Below, piece by piece: positions 1 through 7,521 of a stretch of DNA of 64,000 nucleotides. Source of the DNA: CAYYYJ01 sp964631205 (GTDB lineage: Archaea > Aenigmatarchaeota > Aenigmatarchaeia > QMZP01 > JACQNV01); NCBI GenBank assembly GCA_964631205.1, contig CAZVWU010000001.1:128738-192737 (forward strand). Reading direction: 5' to 3'. A program made the position numbers and the translations under genes. The first letter of the stretch is position 1. Each line of letters opens with the position of its first letter. The notes beneath the pieces are model-generated. The model was not told where the DNA came from. It was given only the letters and a program-made list of their open reading frames with translations, and did no database searches.

Positions 1-2
1 AT

Positions 3-38
3 GAAGCCTTTCTTTCTATTAATTCTATTCAAAGAAAC
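3..38 (+). repeat. Dispersed TTTCTTT/AAAGAAA hairpin, copy 1
   Basis: A short inverted repeat, TTTCTTT then about 14 nt then AAAGAAA. It closely matches the copy at 62714-62750, sharing AGCCTTTCTTTCTAT, then TCTAT, then CAAAGAAAC. Related copies follow stop codons at 10845 and 63750. It lies beyond the 3' end of the minus-strand gene ending at 91, so a 3' processing or termination hairpin is possible; the role is inferred. Confidence 0.5.
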
Positions 39-90
39 GCTTCAGCGAAAGAAAACATGCGAGAGGTTCCAGAGCACTTTTTCTTTCTGG

Positions 91-477
91 TTAGGCCCCT
101 GCTGGGATTGTATCTATCGAATCTATAAAATCCTTATAAGAAACATACACACTTTGCGGTTTCAGCTCAACACAGATTCTCCTTAAGAAAAAGCCAATAA
201 GGTTATGCTTCTGGGCGAGTATTTCAATATACGGACACCGTCGTTCTCTTTCATTGAATTTCTCGAGAGCTTCCTTAACCTTTTCAGAATCAGCCGGGTC
301 ATCCGCGGCTGGCAGCAGACAATAGGAAAAATCAAGTTTTAATTCGTCCACAGGGCCCTTCTTTATGACTTCGTCGGGATCCGGAACATGGAGCCAGTAT
401 ACATTCCAGCCCCTTCTTTTCAGGCCACTGAGTATCTGTCTTCCAAAACCCCCTGTATAATCTTCTAGAACCGGCAT
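91..477 (-). CDS. Hypothetical protein, 128 aa
   Basis: An ORF of 128 codons starting with MPVLEDYTGGFGRQIL. The composition is soluble and mixed, with no signal peptide or membrane segment. The N-terminal stretch, with a glycine-rich GGFGRQI segment followed by GWNVYWLHV, could be the first beta-alpha unit of a Rossmann-like fold, but I recognise no family. The stretch after residue 60 is charged and helical. It is divergent from the Ntn-hydrolase-like gene at 532, separated by 54 bp that must hold both promoters. Function unknown. Confidence 0.6.
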   Translation of the reverse strand: MPVLEDYTGGFGRQILSGLKRRGWNVYWLHVPDPDEVIKKGPVDELKLDFSYCLLPAADDPADSEKVKEALEKFNERERRCPYIEILAQKHNLIGFFLRRICVELKPQSVYVSYKDFIDSIDTIPAGA

Positions 478-531
478 ATTGGTTTATTGAAGAGGAAGAA
501 AGCTTAAAAAGCTATTTGCCGATATTTCCGA

Positions 532-1623
532 ATGACAAATATAATGGCAGTTACTGTGCCTTATGGGAATGATAGGGCAGTTTATGTATGCTCTGATAGC
601 CAGTCTAGCGGAGGGCGTGACAAGACAAATGTGCAAAAGCTTGTTTCCAGAGGCGGGAATTTAATAACTGCAACAGGAAAAGGATATAGGATAGAAGCAA
701 TACAAAAAAACCTTCTTGAGCTGGAAGGGCAGGCTTATGAGCCTTCTTATGTAGCTCAAAGGATTTTCGACGATTTTCAAAAGAAGTTTAAATTAAGAAG
801 CAAAAAAGACGGAGAAGCTTACATAGTGGCGGGTCACGAAAACAAAGTGCCTTCAATATGCTTGGTCGAGATCAATGAGCTTACTCTTGACCCGAAATCT
901 GGAATAGAGCCAGTCCAAAGGCGTCCTTACGTGTTCCGTGGAAGCGGGAGCAGCAGAACAAATCCTGATTTTCAAAGGGACATAGAAAAGGGAAATTTCT
1001 GCCTAGACGATATTCCAGAAGGGATGGTTTTTTGCATTTCTTACGGGGAAAAGGCAAGTGGCGATATTGCCGTAGACGACAAGTTGCAACTAGGCCTCAT
1101 TATGCCAGAAAGAACTTCATTGATTTACCATCCGCAAACGAGATTTCCGGATTATTTCGAACTGGTAAGATATTTATTTACAAATTTAGGAAACACGTTA
1201 ACAGAGACCGACGATTTTTTGAGAGCAGCATCGGCCAGCCCTGAGGAGTTAGATTTGATGCCCGATGAAATAGTTACGCCTGGCATTGAAAATGTAAGCC
1301 ACTTATATGCGACTTTTAACGATCTTTATATATGTATAACAATAGCTTCAAAAATTGTAGATAATATTGACCACCGATACAATTCAGCAAATACAAGGCT
1401 TAAAACATGCGCAGAATCTGAAAAGAACAGAATAATTAAGAGCAGGGATCAGGAATTGGGAAGAAGGGACGAGGCAAAAATAGAACTGAGCAGGCTTTTA
1501 ATGGCATGGATAAGCGGCGATATAACTGCGATAAAGGAAGCTTTACACGAATATAATTCTATGCGAGAAGAAAAGCATGGAAAAGCATCGGATTTTATTC
1601 AAAGATTGAAGGCACAAAGATAG
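532..1623 (+). CDS. Proteasome beta/HslV-like Ntn hydrolase with C-terminal extension
   Basis: The first 60 residues read like a proteasome beta or HslV subunit. Thr2 directly follows the start Met, so it would become N-terminal after Met removal. The strand AVYVCSDS supplies the Asp of the catalytic set and NVQKLV supplies the Lys, at mature positions of about 21 and 35 against 17 and 33 in proteasomes; the difference is explained by a longer first hairpin. GSGSS around residue 145 resembles the GSGS loop of the fold. There is no propeptide, unlike the proteasome beta gene at 42576. At 363 aa it is about 150 residues longer than HslV, and the last 110 residues are charged and helical. An active Thr hydrolase is inferred; peptide bonds or another amide could be the substrate. 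Confidence 0.55.
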   Translation: MTNIMAVTVPYGNDRAVYVCSDSQSSGGRDKTNVQKLVSRGGNLITATGKGYRIEAIQKNLLELEGQAYEPSYVAQRIFDDFQKKFKLRSKKDGEAYIVAGHENKVPSICLVEINELTLDPKSGIEPVQRRPYVFRGSGSSRTNPDFQRDIEKGNFCLDDIPEGMVFCISYGEKASGDIAVDDKLQLGLIMPERTSLIYHPQTRFPDYFELVRYLFTNLGNTLTETDDFLRAASASPEELDLMPDEIVTPGIENVSHLYATFNDLYICITIASKIVDNIDHRYNSANTRLKTCAESEKNRIIKSRDQELGRRDEAKIELSRLLMAWISGDITAIKEALHEYNSMREEKHGKASDFIQRLKAQR

Positions 1624-1629
1624 GTTATT

Positions 1630-1953
1630 TCATTGCCCAATGCTCCCCAGTAGCGGCTCGCATGCCTTGAACAATTCAAGAGTTATCTGGTAATCAGAGA
1701 CCTCTGATGTTGCTATTGTTTTTGCAAGGTTGTTCAGGTTATCCACAACCTGCTGGTTCTGAAGAAAAAGGGATGATGCCTTATAGCCGCGGACGCCGCG
1801 TTTATATTGCGAGATGGCTGGCTGGGTAGTCCCAAGCTTCTGCGCAGCCTGCTTCTGGGAAAGGCCATAGGCTTCAACAAGCTTTTTGGCTATATAGGCC
1901 CGCATTGCAGGCACAACTTCTTTTATTATAATGTCAGAGATAGGCCTAGGCAT
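1630..1953 (-). CDS. HTH transcriptional regulator (XRE-like)
   Basis: A 107-aa protein with a helix-turn-helix at about residues 30-55 (GLSQKQAAQKLGTTQPAISQ), the classic pattern of XRE-type and archaeal COG2522-type regulators. The C-terminal half is helical and may dimerise. It is convergent with the gene ending at 1623 and divergent from alaS. The 15-bp palindrome at 1991-2005 lies in the shared promoter region, so control of itself and of alaS is plausible but inferred. Confidence 0.8.
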   Translation of the reverse strand: MPRPISDIIIKEVVPAMRAYIAKKLVEAYGLSQKQAAQKLGTTQPAISQYKRGVRGYKASSLFLQNQQVVDNLNNLAKTIATSEVSDYQITLELFKACEPLLGSIGQ

Positions 1954-1990
1954 AACTCATATTATTATAAGGTAGAGGCTCTTTATATAT

Positions 1991-2005
1991 CATAACATTG
2001 TTATG
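1991..2005. promoter_or_regulatory. Palindromic operator-like site (variant)
   Basis: CATAACATTGTTATG is a perfect 7+1+7 palindrome between the HTH regulator and alaS, beside a TATA-like tract (TTTATATAT at 1982-1990). It differs in the centre and outer bases from TATAACACTGTTATA, found at 6599, 6642, 39536 and 57157. It is probably a protein binding site; the protein is unknown. Confidence 0.5.
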
Positions 2006-2042
2006 CAATACCCCTATTAAAAATTAAATAACAAATAAACGT

Positions 2043-4907
2043 ATGCTCACCAAGGAATCCCTTAAAAAGGAGTTCTCGAAGGACTGGAAAAAATATTATC
2101 AGGTTGAGGTTTTCAAAACGGAAGGGTTTGGAAGGAAGATCTGTTCTAAATGCAGAAGGGCCTTTTGGACAGTCAATCAGGACAGGGCTGTCTGCGGCGA
2201 TTCGCCTTGCCAGAATTATGAGTTTATTGGCAAGCAGGTTACAGCCAAAAAATACGATTATATAGAGATGTGGAAGGCTTTTGAGAGGTTTTTTGTAAAG
2301 AATGGCCACACTTCGATACTTAGGTACCCTGTGATAGACAGGTGGAGGCAGGACCTCTACTTTACAATTGCATCAATTCAGGATTTCCAGAGGTTGGATA
2401 ACGGGAACATGGCTTTTGTTTACCCTGCAAACCCGCTTATTGTCCCGCAGGTATCCCTAAGGTTCGGGGACATCCAGAATGTTGGCGTAACAGGAAGGCA
2501 TCTGACTGGGTTTGTCATGTCAGGCCAGCATGCATTCAATTATCCAAAAGAGAAAGGGTCTTATTTTAAGGACAGATGCATAGAACTGAATTTCAATTTT
2601 GTAAATAAAGTTCTGGGGGTCAGAAAGGAGGACATAGTTTACCATGAAGATTTCTGGGCAATGCCTGATTTTTCTGCCTTTGGCCCTTCAATTGAAACTT
2701 TCAGCCATGGGCTAGAATTTGTTAATTCTGTTTTCATGGAATTCCAGTCTGATGACCAGAAAAGTTTCAGGCCGCTTGACATGAAGGTGATAGATGTGGG
2801 TTGGGGACATGAAAGGCTTGTATGGCTGTCAAACGGGACAGAGACTAAATATGATTGTGTTTTCGGGCCTGTCACAGAGCACCTGAAAAAAACATCGGGT
2901 GTGAAAATTGACCCGAAGATATTTTCTAAATATTCAAAGCTTGCCGGGAGCCTGAATATAGATGAAAAAATAGATGTGGGAAAAATAAGGGGAAAAATTG
3001 CAGATTCTATAGGGATTTCAGTGAACGATCTTGTCGACCAGATAGAGCCGCTTACAGCGATTTATGCGATTGCAGATCACACAAGGACGCTTTTGTTTGC
3101 TATTGCGGACGGTGGGATACCGTCCAATATTGGAGGCGGCTATAACCTGAGGGTAATTTTGAGGAGAAGCCTTGCTTTCCTGAAACAACATAATTTTAAT
3201 TTCAACCTGATGGATATTGCTGAAAGGCATGCGAAGTTTTTGAAGCCGATGTTCCCTGAACTGGCTGAAGGGCTGGAGAGCATGGAAAAAATCCTCGAGG
3301 TTGAAGAAGAAAAATACGCGAAAACGCTTTCTGAAAGCAGAAGGGTAGTGGAATCCATTTTAAAAACAAAAAAAGAGTTTGATGCACCCACATTGAAAAA
3401 GCTTTACGAGTCGAATGGGATAGCGCCGGAGACAGTGAAAGAAGTTGGGAAGGAAAATAAGATAGAAATTAAGATACCGCAGGATTTTTACGGATCTATT
3501 TCCAAAGAGCATGCAATTGAAAAGCCAAAGGAAAAGAAAATAAAACTGGATCTGACAGGCCTCCCAGATACCGAATTGTTATTTTATAAAGATCCTGACA
3601 AGAAAGTGTTCGAAGGGAAAATTTTAAGGGTTCTGCAACCAGAAGATAAAAATTATAAGTGGATAGTCCTGGACCAAACACTATTCTATCCTGAAAGCGG
3701 CGGGCAGGAATGGGATACAGGAAATCTTGGCGGGTCTGAAGTTTTTGATGTCCAGAAATTTGGCCATATAGTTGCGCATAAAATTGCGGATTCAAAATTT
3801 AAAGAAGGCCAGAAAGTGAAGGGGGAAATACACTGGGATAGGAGAACACAACTGATGCACCACCATTCGGCTATCCATATAATAAATGGAGCGGCAAAAA
3901 TTGTCTTGGGCAAGCATGCCTGGCAGGCTGGGACGCACAAATCTGTGGAAAAGGCGCATATAGATGTGTCGCATTACAAAGGGCTCACAGAGGAAGAAGT
4001 TAAGAAAATAGAGCAACTGGCAAACCAGGTTGTCAGGAAAAATATCAAGACAAAAAGCAGTTTTGTCCCGAGACTGGAAGCTGAGAAAAAATTTGGCCTG
4101 GGGATTTACCAAGGCGGGCATATACCTGAAAAAAATCTCAGGATAATGGAGATACCAGGGCACGATACAGAGGCTTGTTCAGGGACGCATGTCCATGAAA
4201 CCGGTGGCATAGGGAAAATAATAATTGTAGGTACTGAAAAAATACAGGACGGTGTTGTCAGGATAACAATAAAGGCAGGGAAAGCTGCAGAAAGGTATCT
4301 GGATGAGAATATGGAATATGCAAAAGGCATTGCAGATGTCCTAAACAAATCAGGCTTTGTGGAAATAGGCGGTTTAAAAACAAACAAGGAATCTGCAACC
4401 AAAGACCTTCAAGAGGCTGCAAAAAATTTTGGAGTTCCTTTGAACCAAGTCAAGGGCACTTTCGAAAAGTTTATCAACGAAATAAAGGGTCTGGAAAAAC
4501 AGAAGACAGCAAAACCGGAAATTGTCGAGACAATATGGCAGGCTTCTGGCTTTATATTCGAGTTATGGAAATCTGAAAGAAAGGAAGCTGACAAATCAAA
4601 AGAGCAGGCCTCAAAAGGGATTGTAGCCTCACTGATAAACTCAATCAGGGGCGAAAAAATTTCCCGGATTGAAGACCTTGGCAGAAAAGAGCTTATACTG
4701 GCGGCTTCTGAAGTCTTAAAAATTAAACCAGACACTACAATAATCCTTGCAAACAAGGAAGGAGACATCATTGTGATGAGCAGAAAAGAGGATTGTGTAA
4801 AGCTGATAAAGGAAATTGCAAAAAAGGCTGGAGGGTATGGGGGAGGCAGGCCTGATTTCGCGCAGGGGAAGGTGGATCCAGGGAAATTGAAAGATTTGCA
4901 GCATTGA
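2043..4907 (+). CDS. alaS: Alanyl-tRNA synthetase, archaeal type
   Basis: Charges tRNA-Ala with alanine. The 954-aa length is usual for archaeal AlaS. A zinc-ribbon-like N-terminal stretch (CSKCRRAF) is followed by the class II aminoacylation domain (residues about 60-480) with the archaeal RYPVIDRWRQDLYF motif. The editing domain carries HHHSAIH near residue 605 and ACSGTHVH near 710, which together give the zinc-binding His and Cys ligands. The C-terminal GGYGGGRPDFAQGK stretch is the C-Ala/DHHA1 domain signature. It stands alone and is divergent from the HTH regulator. Confidence 0.97.
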   Translation: MLTKESLKKEFSKDWKKYYQVEVFKTEGFGRKICSKCRRAFWTVNQDRAVCGDSPCQNYEFIGKQVTAKKYDYIEMWKAFERFFVKNGHTSILRYPVIDRWRQDLYFTIASIQDFQRLDNGNMAFVYPANPLIVPQVSLRFGDIQNVGVTGRHLTGFVMSGQHAFNYPKEKGSYFKDRCIELNFNFVNKVLGVRKEDIVYHEDFWAMPDFSAFGPSIETFSHGLEFVNSVFMEFQSDDQKSFRPLDMKVIDVGWGHERLVWLSNGTETKYDCVFGPVTEHLKKTSGVKIDPKIFSKYSKLAGSLNIDEKIDVGKIRGKIADSIGISVNDLVDQIEPLTAIYAIADHTRTLLFAIADGGIPSNIGGGYNLRVILRRSLAFLKQHNFNFNLMDIAERHAKFLKPMFPELAEGLESMEKILEVEEEKYAKTLSESRRVVESILKTKKEFDAPTLKKLYESNGIAPETVKEVGKENKIEIKIPQDFYGSISKEHAIEKPKEKKIKLDLTGLPDTELLFYKDPDKKVFEGKILRVLQPEDKNYKWIVLDQTLFYPESGGQEWDTGNLGGSEVFDVQKFGHIVAHKIADSKFKEGQKVKGEIHWDRRTQLMHHHSAIHIINGAAKIVLGKHAWQAGTHKSVEKAHIDVSHYKGLTEEEVKKIEQLANQVVRKNIKTKSSFVPRLEAEKKFGLGIYQGGHIPEKNLRIMEIPGHDTEACSGTHVHETGGIGKIIIVGTEKIQDGVVRITIKAGKAAERYLDENMEYAKGIADVLNKSGFVEIGGLKTNKESATKDLQEAAKNFGVPLNQVKGTFEKFINEIKGLEKQKTAKPEIVETIWQASGFIFELWKSERKEADKSKEQASKGIVASLINSIRGEKISRIEDLGRKELILAASEVLKIKPDTTIILANKEGDIIVMSRKEDCVKLIKEIAKKAGGYGGGRPDFAQGKVDPGKLKDLQH

Positions 4908-4908
4908 T

Positions 4909-5187
4909 TTATTTGTCTTCTCCTTCTGCCATAATTTCCAGCTGCCTTAGAAGGTCTTGGTCAACAGCCTCGAATTCTTCAGCTGTTTGTATATATGTGA
5001 ACAGTTCTTTGAAACGGTATTCACCTGCACATAGGCTTCCGCTTGGGTAAGTTCTTCGCACCAAGCCGTTTCCATATTTCAGCTCCAGCACAAGCATGTC
5101 AAAGTAAGGGCCAACAGAATTTATCCTTCTAAGAGACAGCTCCATGCCGCACCCTAAACTTCTCCTGGCAACAGTATCTTCTGACAT
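4909..5187 (-). CDS. Hypothetical protein, 92 aa
   Basis: A short soluble protein, MSEDTVARRS at the start and an acidic end (MAEGEDK). It has alternating strand-like segments (SLRRINSVGPYFDMLVLELKYG) and an acidic helix near the C-terminus. It is convergent with alaS, with 1 bp between the two stop codons. No family recognised. It resembles the other short orphan genes scattered between core genes here, such as 8494 and 12006, in size and context only. Confidence 0.55.
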   Translation of the reverse strand: MSEDTVARRSLGCGMELSLRRINSVGPYFDMLVLELKYGNGLVRRTYPSGSLCAGEYRFKELFTYIQTAEEFEAVDQDLLRQLEIMAEGEDK

Positions 5188-5231
5188 AATCTTCTATAAA
5201 ATATTAAATCTAAACTTATCAAGCAACTGGA

Positions 5232-5687
5232 TTAGAAATTCTTCAGTATGCAATCCTTTGGCTGGAGAAGGGCGACATCGCAGAAAGCGTCAAGAAGGCC
5301 TTTTTCTGTCACATCGGTGATTTGCTTTGTTGACCTTCCTGTTACCTGAATCAAGTCTTTGTCCGCGTCTGCGTCGACCAACACAGTGTTAGGGTATTTT
5401 GTGGAGAATGCCTCCAACACGGGCCTATACTCTGCGCATTTTGTGCAATCTTTTGTGTGCAAAAACTCAAATATGGTGACACCGTTTTTGAGAAGGGCTG
5501 CCTTTTCCTCTTCAGTCAAAGCCCGTGTTGTATGGCGTTCTATTGTTTTTTCTTCAGCGGGGGCTGGCTCGTTTTCCAGGCCGGTATTCCTCACGCTGTT
5601 CAGGGCTGCAAAGCCAATAGTAGAGAAAAACATTATAAAAATCATTGCAAGCCCTATAAACTGGTATTTCCTTCTTTTGTCATGCAT
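5232..5687 (-). CDS. Membrane-anchored thioredoxin-like protein
   Basis: A 151-aa protein with a basic N-terminus and one membrane segment at about residues 10-30, so it is anchored or exported. Residues 70-140 look like a thioredoxin fold: the strand GVTIFEFLHT leads into the redox motif CTKC (CxxC), followed by an alpha helix and the strand TVLVDADAD. A second cysteine pair (DAFCDVALLQPKDC) sits at the C-terminus. The usual cis-Pro is not clear. A role in disulfide chemistry outside the membrane is inferred. Confidence 0.6.
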   Translation of the reverse strand: MHDKRRKYQFIGLAMIFIMFFSTIGFAALNSVRNTGLENEPAPAEEKTIERHTTRALTEEEKAALLKNGVTIFEFLHTKDCTKCAEYRPVLEAFSTKYPNTVLVDADADKDLIQVTGRSTKQITDVTEKGLLDAFCDVALLQPKDCILKNF

Positions 5688-5733
5688 ATATAGAATATAG
5701 CAGGCAGAATAAAAAGTTTAGCGACAGCCACCA

Positions 5734-5778
5734 TCAAGCCTCTTCCAGATTCCTGTACATTGTCTTTGGCATTATCCA
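5734..5778 (-). pseudogene. Remnant of an AbrB-family gene, C-terminal tail only
   Basis: Read on the minus strand this encodes IMPKTMYRNLEEA followed by a stop, matching the C-terminus of the AbrB-like protein at 6306-6464 (IMPKTMYKNMEAM). The two copies share an exact 22-nt identity (5756-5777 and 6328-6349). In frame, a stop codon lies just upstream, so no intact gene remains. It sits immediately past the end of the orphan gene at 5821. Confidence 0.7.
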
Positions 5779-5820
5779 TGATTTTTAAATTAAGCAGCTC
5801 AAGGGGTGCCCATATTTTTC

Positions 5821-6303
5821 TTATTCCTTCTCAAGGTTCTTGAAGAAATTGGGTTTATCGTCTTCTCGACTATCTCTCATAGGCTTTGGTTTATAATCAC
5901 TGTCTGTAACCAAAGACAGCTTTTTTGCTAAAGCTTTATCTTCAGGCCTCCAGCTCGCTACCATTCTAGGTCCAATTTTTTCCCACGCTTCTGGAGGAAG
6001 TTCATCCAATTCTCGAGAATACCTTATCCAAGGATCTTCCCGATTTGTTAAGTATGGATCTTCATCTCTCTGAAGTTTTTCTTCGTAGAAAAAAAGTGCC
6101 TTTGTTTCCCCCAGTTCATCAATAGTATCTATTCTTCTGAATTTGTAAGTATCAGAAAAGCTTGAATCCACTTGATTAGGAAATCGAAAAACCAATAAAT
6201 CAGAAGCAGGATAAAGTCTGATTCGAATAGTGTTCATATCTCTAGCACTACACTCCCATTGTTCATTTCCTTCCAGACCTTTAGTGTAACTCCATTTAAC
6301 CAT
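5821..6303 (-). CDS. Hypothetical protein, 160 aa, flanked by AbrB repeats
   Basis: A soluble protein with strand-rich N-terminal half (IRIRLYPASDLLVFRFPNQ) and a very charged, lysine- and aspartate-rich C-terminus. No family recognised. It starts 2 bp after the AbrB-like gene ends, so the two probably share a transcript. Just past its stop codon region lies a fragment duplicating the AbrB tail. The gene is therefore bracketed by direct repeats, as if it had been inserted into or duplicated with the abrB end. Confidence 0.55.
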   Translation of the reverse strand: MVKWSYTKGLEGNEQWECSARDMNTIRIRLYPASDLLVFRFPNQVDSSFSDTYKFRRIDTIDELGETKALFFYEEKLQRDEDPYLTNREDPWIRYSRELDELPPEAWEKIGPRMVASWRPEDKALAKKLSLVTDSDYKPKPMRDSREDDKPNFFKNLEKE

Positions 6304-6305
6304 AT

Positions 6306-6464
6306 CTACATAGCCTCCATATTCTTATACATTGTCTTTGGCATTATCCTCATCTCGCCTTCGCCAACAACCAAAACAAGCTTCTTGCCTCTAAAGCTGT
6401 TCATCACAGCCTTTGGTATCAAAACCTTCCCTTTCTCGTCAAGCCTCACATCAAATTTTTGCAT
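6306..6464 (-). CDS. AbrB/SpoVT-type DNA-binding protein
   Basis: A 52-aa swapped-hairpin transcription factor. MQKFDVRLDEKGKVLIPKAV is the typical AbrB/MazE fold motif, followed by LVLVVGEGEMRIMPK. A longer reading from 6530 exists, but its extra 22 residues are unlike the family, so the Met at 6464 is chosen. It is divergent from scpA; the gap of 233 bp holds two copies of a 15-bp palindrome. Such proteins act as repressors or antitoxins; no toxin of a known family follows it. Confidence 0.75.
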   Translation of the reverse strand: MQKFDVRLDEKGKVLIPKAVMNSFRGKKLVLVVGEGEMRIMPKTMYKNMEAM

Positions 6465-6598
6465 AATTATGAACGAATTCCAGTGGCGTGTTTCAGAGGC
6501 AAAAACCTCATCATTACAGCAACCACTCAAAATTTATACCATTAAGATGGTTTGGGGGTTTATAAATGTTATCACTAATTTAAGACGAAAGATGGCTA

Positions 6599-6613
6599 TA
6601 TAACACTGTTATA
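6599..6613. promoter_or_regulatory. Palindromic operator-like site
   Basis: TATAACACTGTTATA, a perfect 7+1+7 palindrome in the gap between the AbrB-like gene and scpA. The identical 15 bp recur 43 bp downstream at 6642, about four helical turns away, and also at 39536 and 57157. It could bind a dimeric regulator affecting scpAB. Confidence 0.6.
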
Positions 6614-6641
6614 CAAAAGCTACCTAACTAATAGCCATAAA

Positions 6642-6656
6642 TATAACACTGTTATA
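6642..6656. promoter_or_regulatory. Palindromic operator-like site
   Basis: Second exact copy of TATAACACTGTTATA upstream of scpA, with one further symmetric base pair on each side (6641-6657). It lies 41 bp before the scpA start and next to a TATA-like CCTATATAAGC at 6663-6672, so a bound protein could block or aid transcription. Confidence 0.6.
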
Positions 6657-6697
6657 TCAAACCCTATATAAGCCACTTTAACAATACTATATCATGT

Positions 6698-7519
6698 ATG
6701 CTCAACAATCTAAATGGGAATTCTGGCACCGAGAATAAGATTGTGCAGTTGATGATGGCTGATTATTCGTGGGAACAGGTGGTTTACGACATTATTGCTT
6801 CTCAGGGCCTTGACCCCTGGAACCTTGACCTGAACCTTCTTTCCCAAAGCTTCCTTTCTTACATGAAAAAAATAGATGAACTCGACTTCAGAATCCCTGC
6901 AAAATACATCATAATCTCCTCAGTCATCCTGAGGATGAAATCAGACAATATGAGGCTCCTTGACATGCCTTCTGACTCGGACAACGGGATTGCCGAAGAA
7001 GAAAGCTTCGACCCGCAGTTCAGCCAGCTTAGCCTGCCAAAAGGGTTCAACATGGCTCTTTTCAATGCGCAGGAAAGCAGGAGGCCCACAAAGCAGATAA
7101 TGGTTACAGACCTCATCTATGCCCTTAGGAAAGTCCTCAGCAAGCAGGAAATCCGGCAGATAAAAATGGCTGCAGCAAGGGAAAAATTAAAAATTAACAC
7201 AGACAGCATAATCGACAGGATAAACAGAGTCTACGAAAAAATAAACTCGATGTTAGGCAGGGTTCAGCAGCAGGAAGTCCCATTCTCCCAGGTAGTTGAC
7301 AAATGGGAAAAGCAGTCAGTTGTCCAGCATTTCCTGCCTCTTATCTATCTCGAGAATGAAAAAAAAGTCAGCTGCAGGCAGGAAGAATTTTTCGATGAGA
7401 TATTTATTAAGAAGCAATCAAATGGCCAGGGTATTGATAAAATAGAGCCGGAAAATATAAAAGAAATAAAAGGCAGCAAAGACAGAATAAAGCCAAGAAA
7501 AGCCAAAATTAAAAAATAA
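6698..7519 (+). CDS. scpA: ScpA, kleisin subunit of the SMC complex
   Basis: Kleisin that links the heads of an SMC dimer in chromosome segregation. At 273 aa it has the ScpA N-terminal signature (WEQVVYDIIASQGLDPWNLD, then SYMKKIDELDFRIPAKYIII and ILRMKSD), which forms the helices that contact the SMC neck. A variable linker follows, then a C-terminal winged-helix region around residues 190-240. It is followed 2 bp later by scpB, as in most genomes. No smc gene is in the window. Confidence 0.93.
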   Translation: MLNNLNGNSGTENKIVQLMMADYSWEQVVYDIIASQGLDPWNLDLNLLSQSFLSYMKKIDELDFRIPAKYIIISSVILRMKSDNMRLLDMPSDSDNGIAEEESFDPQFSQLSLPKGFNMALFNAQESRRPTKQIMVTDLIYALRKVLSKQEIRQIKMAAAREKLKINTDSIIDRINRVYEKINSMLGRVQQQEVPFSQVVDKWEKQSVVQHFLPLIYLENEKKVSCRQEEFFDEIFIKKQSNGQGIDKIEPENIKEIKGSKDRIKPRKAKIKK

Positions 7520-7521
7520 TT

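Noticed and set aside
1..186. A 61-aa plus-strand reading at the left edge
   Set aside because: It runs over the dispersed hairpin copy and antisense to the 128-aa gene, and its composition is not protein-like.
6465..6530. N-terminal extension of the AbrB-like protein (MSGCCNDEVFASE...)
   Set aside because: AbrB-type proteins begin with the MQKFDVRLDEKG strand; the extension is not family-like and lies in promoter DNA.
6599..6656. CRISPR array from repeated palindromes
   Set aside because: Only two copies 43 bp apart, repeats of 15 bp, no regular array and no cas genes in the window.
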